60,230 bases of DNA from Priapulus caudatus (lineage: Eukaryota; Priapulida; Priapulimorpha; Priapulimorphida; Priapulidae): contig NW_014577212.1 of assembly GCF_000485595.1 (NCBI RefSeq), positions 38,547 to 98,776 of the forward strand. The letters run 5' to 3'. The notes under the pieces were generated by a model. That model saw only the letters and a list, made by a program, of their open reading frames with translations, searched no databases and had not been told where the DNA came from. Positions 57,013 through 60,230 of this stretch are shown here, piece after piece; position 1 is the first letter of the stretch; the number at the start of each line of letters is the position of its first letter. The position numbers and the translations under genes were made by a program.

Positions 57013-57883
57013 AGGAATAATAGGTCTATTGATTATGCAATGTTGACGACTGCTAGAGTAACTGGCACCTTGTGTAGTTAATAAGTACATTACCTTATAG
57101 CCAAACGCGTATTAGTTTTTCCAATATCACTGCTGCATGGTTACTAAGAAATGTCTAATTGAAATCCGCAGTCCAAAAATCCGTTGGCTACAGTTTCAAA
57201 CCACTGCCGGCGAAGCGGGTGTGATACAGATTTATAGTGCACCGGACATTTTCGCACGCATGCTCGGCCGTACCTAATGCTAGCGATAGTACAGTACCGT
57301 ATATGTATACGTAACAGTAGAGCTCTCCGATTGTAATGAACACGTAGGAATCAGGGACGCTCGTGATAATGAAGTAGGCTGTGTTGGGGGCCAACACTAT
57401 GGGGGGATCACGGACTAATCACAGCCACAGACTAAACATGGAAAGCAGACGGCACTACGCGTATTTACATATATTGGTCAAACGAATACACCTGTGTCCG
57501 AAATTGAAGACATGTGGGTACCCGTTCATTAGCACCCACAGTTATTTACTTGTGCCTCAATACCCAGAATACACCCATAGATACATTCTACAAGCTCATT
57601 AGTCGTTATAAGCATCCCGGGACAAACAATTCTCTGCTCAACACCTGTAGCAACATGTGACATCACCCAACCGTTTGGAGGCTATTTTGCTTGGCAAACA
57701 ATTTAGCGTTGGCGCCAGATTACCAGATTTACGGATTTCAATTAGACATTTCTTAGTAATTAGCAGTGATATTTGACAAACTAATACACGTTTGGCTATA
57801 AGGTAATGTACTTATTAACTACACAAGGTGCCAGTTACTCTAGCATTCGCTAACATTGCATAATCAATGGACCTATTATGCCT
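57013..57883. mobile_element. 871-bp TTAA-flanked inverted-repeat element
   Basis: Arms of about 160 bp (57013-57170 and 57730-57883) are about 90% complementary. They start AGGAATAATAGGTCTATTGA and end TCAATGGACCTATTATGCCT. TTAA lies on both sides (57009-57012 and 57884-57887). TTAA duplications are made by piggyBac-type transposases; no transposase is present. Confidence 0.85.
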
Positions 57884-58140
57884 TTAAAATTAAATGATTA
57901 TATTTAGTTTCAACAGAAAATTTGTTCCATTTTTAAAAATTTCGTGCTTTAATCGTTGTCATCGCTTAACATCTACTGAGAGCTGAGAGATATCCATCAG
58001 CTGCAGTGATACCAATTCTTCCTATTATTTTTCCAATTACTCACACTTAATTTGACAATCAACACCCTTTAAAATGCCGTAAGGAAAGGCTACTGGAAAA
58101 ACATGGATGTGCACCCCTCCACCCTGATAGAAGCACATGA
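57884..58140. other. 3' flank of the RING gene
   Basis: AT-rich; nothing else seen. Confidence 0.4.
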
Positions 58141-58367
58141 TTAGACCAGCACTGCACTCGTCACGCTGTAGGCTGGTACTCTACGCACCACACTCAGGGC
58201 ATCTGTGCCGTGCGTCACCATGCCGGTGGAGTACAAGTAGGGCTCGGTCATCACGGACGTCGTCGGAGCAAACTCCAGCGGTCCCGCCGTGTCCGTGCTG
58301 CGGCTCGAGTCGGCCGATTCTGTCGATCCCGTGGAGCGGGTCGGTGACTGACTCGCGAAGGGATTCT
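58141..58367 (-). CDS. RNF13: Terminal exon of the RNF13-like gene
   Basis: The acceptor is GTCTTCTACAG. It encodes a Ser/Thr-rich tail (ENPFASQSPTRSTGSTESAD ... MTEPYLYSTGM ... SVTSAVLV, stop). Phase agreement supports it; there is no domain. Confidence 0.75.
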
Positions 58368-58971
58368 CTGTAGAAGACACGTGCTGCATTACACTCACAT
58401 CCACGTTGAAAATCATCACGCGGAAAACAAATTCTCACAAGCTTAGTTTCCACATAGTAGCACTACTGTTATATATGATTTCTCATTCTCCACAATGCCA
58501 ACTGAGCTGTCACATCCACATAAATATGTGAAAAGAATACGAACCATATTTTTTAATTTTTGTTTGAATGGTTCATTATCTAAAAAGTGCAGGTGTGTGC
58601 CTAAATAAGAAACCCAACCCTGATATCCTACGTCCAGCTTATTGTAAACATGTAATCTGGAAGGAGTCGGCTTTTCCCTCTCTAGCGTGTGAACTTTTGA
58701 AATGCCTAACACATTTGATGGCACTGCTCTCATGCACCCCATAACCAGCAGACATTCCAACCCCTTGCAGAAGCTGCATTACCATCAGTGTAGAATGTTG
58801 AGCTGCCAACAGTGTGCGTAGCCGACAGTAGTGGCGTGTTCTCAGCCTCTCCATCCTCAGCATCGCTATCCGAGCTGTCAGTGTCGTTTCCCGGTATCAC
58901 CTGACGCTTGCAGATCGGGCAAGTCTTCTTGTTGTTCGTCAGCCATGGATCAATACACTTTGTGTGGTAAG
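58141..58971 (-). CDS. RNF13: 3' part of a PA-TM-RING E3 ubiquitin ligase (RNF13/RNF167-like)
   Basis: Membrane-anchored endosomal/lysosomal E3 ubiquitin ligase family. Two coding exons are visible: 58971-58783 and 58367-58141 (stop TAA). The first begins with the second half of the RING-H2 finger (AYHTKCIDPWLTNNKKTCPI, then CKRQVIPG). An acidic DTDSSDSDAEDGEAENTPLL stretch follows, exactly the (S/D)-rich plus NTPLL/HTPLL arrangement of RNF13. The protease-associated domain, the transmembrane segment and the first RING cysteines must lie right of the window. The exons join in phase (GAT G|AG AAT). Confidence 0.92.
58783..58971 (-). CDS. RNF13: RING exon of the RNF13-like gene
   Basis: The acceptor is TACATCTGCAG and the donor ACTGATG|GTAATG. 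It carries the H-x2-C...C-x2-C half of the RING: H in YHTKC, then C of KTCPICK. WLT between them contacts E2 enzymes in the family. The tail SATHTVGSSTFYTD follows. Confidence 0.93.
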
Positions 58972-59179
58972 CTGCAGATGTACAGAGTAGACAAACTTCA
59001 GTAGAGAATGCATGGCCGTAGCTATGTGCATCATCAATGCCCAGTTTATAGCCAATATATGCCATGCTTGGGATAAACGACTAAAACCATATCATCATCT
59101 ACAGGATGCTTATCAGTGAGTAAATAGATTCCAGCACCCACCACCAAGTGAAGAGACACAAACTCCACAGCATCTTTGT

Positions 59180-59592
59180 GTAAGCACACACACACAGTAC
59201 ACTTATCACGTGGGAGCATGCACACACCCTACACTTACCGTGTGAGCATGCACACACCCTACACTTACCGTGTGAGCATGCACACACCCTACACTTACTG
59301 TGTGAGCATGCACACACAGTACACTTATCATGTGGGAGCATGCACACACCCTACACTTACCGTGTGAGCATGCACACACACTACACTTACCGTGTGAGCA
59401 TGCACACACACCCTACACTTACCGTGTAAGCAGACACAAACCCTATACTTACCATGTAAGTACCCACGCCCTACATTTACTGTGTAAGCACATACACACC
59501 CTATACACAGACACACATCCTACACTTACCGTATAAACACACACACACCCTACACTTACTGTGTAGACACACACACCCTACACTTACCGTGT

Positions 59593-59629
<37 letters not shown>

Positions 59630-60230
59630 ACACTTACTGTGTAAACACACACACACCCTACACTTACCATGTAAACACACACACACCCTACACTTACTGT
59701 GTAAACACACACACACCCTACACTTACTGTGTAAACACACACACCCTACACTTACTGTGTAGACACACACACCCTACACTTACCGTGTAAACACACACAC
59801 ACCCTACACTTACTGTGTAAACACACACACACACACACACACACCCTACACTTACCGTGTAAACACACACACACACCCTACACTTACTGTGTAAACACAC
59901 ACACACCCTACACTTACCATGTAAACACACACACACCCTACACTTACTGTGTAAACACACACACACCCTACACTTACTGTGTAAACACACACACACACCC
60001 TACACTTACTGTGTAGACAAACACACACCCTACACTTACTGTGTAGACACACACACCCTACACTTACCGTGTGAGCACACACACACACCCTACACTTACT
60101 GTGTAAACACACACACACCCTACACTTACCATGTAAACACACACACACCCTACACTTACTCTGTAAACACACACACACACACACCCTACACTTACTGTGT
60201 AGACACACACACACACACACCCTACACTTA
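59180..60230. repeat. About 30-bp minisatellite in the RING-gene intron
   Basis: About 30 units of CACACACACCCTACACTTAC(T/C)GTGTAAA type, with a variable CA stretch. The first third has GTGAGCATG in place of GTAAA. It runs off the right edge. On the minus strand, the sense strand of the host gene, nearly every unit contains GTAAGTGTAGGG. Confidence 0.95.

Noticed and set aside
57188-57397. 69-codon frame with hydrophobic residues
   Set aside because: It lies inside the TTAA-flanked element and has no family features.
59099-60220. Cys-rich repeat protein (CRVCVCLHGK units) on the minus strand
   Set aside because: Shadow of the intronic minisatellite; it lies between RING-gene exons and has no independent support.

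Overview
The window is nuclear DNA from an invertebrate animal, probably marine. The evidence is short exons with GT/AG introns, ribosomal-protein and channel genes of animal type, TTAGGG-type telomeric repeats inside the sequence, long CA/GA/AT microsatellites, and a high density of small foldback and hAT-like elements. I cannot place it in a phylum. Only three genes are well supported; nearly all other open frames are microsatellite or repeat translations.

Layout. 1-25.5 kb is gene-poor. It holds a 20-bp minisatellite, a CpG-rich stretch, a duplicated GA-rich segment, many transposon remnants (hAT-like elements with target-site duplications, a LINE split by insertions, a DUF4371-type transposase fragment), CA arrays, several foldback elements and an odd G-rich island around 10-13 kb. 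26.7-33.5 kb, minus strand, carries a transmembrane channel-like (TMC) gene. Twelve consecutive exons join in phase to 573 codons plus stop, and there is a further N-terminal exon. 34-39.3 kb is a nest of transposons: a pogo/Tigger-like element invaded by other repeats, and foldback elements carrying telomeric repeats. Part of this nest is duplicated in tandem with a 1,492-bp period.

39.8-53.6 kb, plus strand, is the ribosomal protein eL33 gene (RPL35A), with a TOP-type start and three coding exons giving 124 residues. Its apparent 11-kb intron is largely unreliable sequence. It contains indel-ridden second copies of the RPL35A 5' region, of a TMC exon and of neighbouring repeats, three large palindromes, and a gap of exactly 25 N with the same sequence on both sides. 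I read this as gap filling with uncorrected long reads. 56.6-60.2 kb, minus strand, holds the 3' end of a PA-TM-RING E3 ligase gene like RNF13/RNF167. The intron upstream of its RING exon is a minisatellite whose every unit carries a 5' splice-site core (GTAAGT) on the sense strand.

The three genes are housekeeping or sensory genes with no evident shared pathway. The most original observations are two families of 120-250 bp foldback elements with 8-9 bp target duplications, some with telomeric repeats inside; the splice-donor minisatellite; a Penelope-like snapback with a degenerate hammerhead-like core; and the assembly artefact, which would mislead any annotation of RPL35A and TMC.
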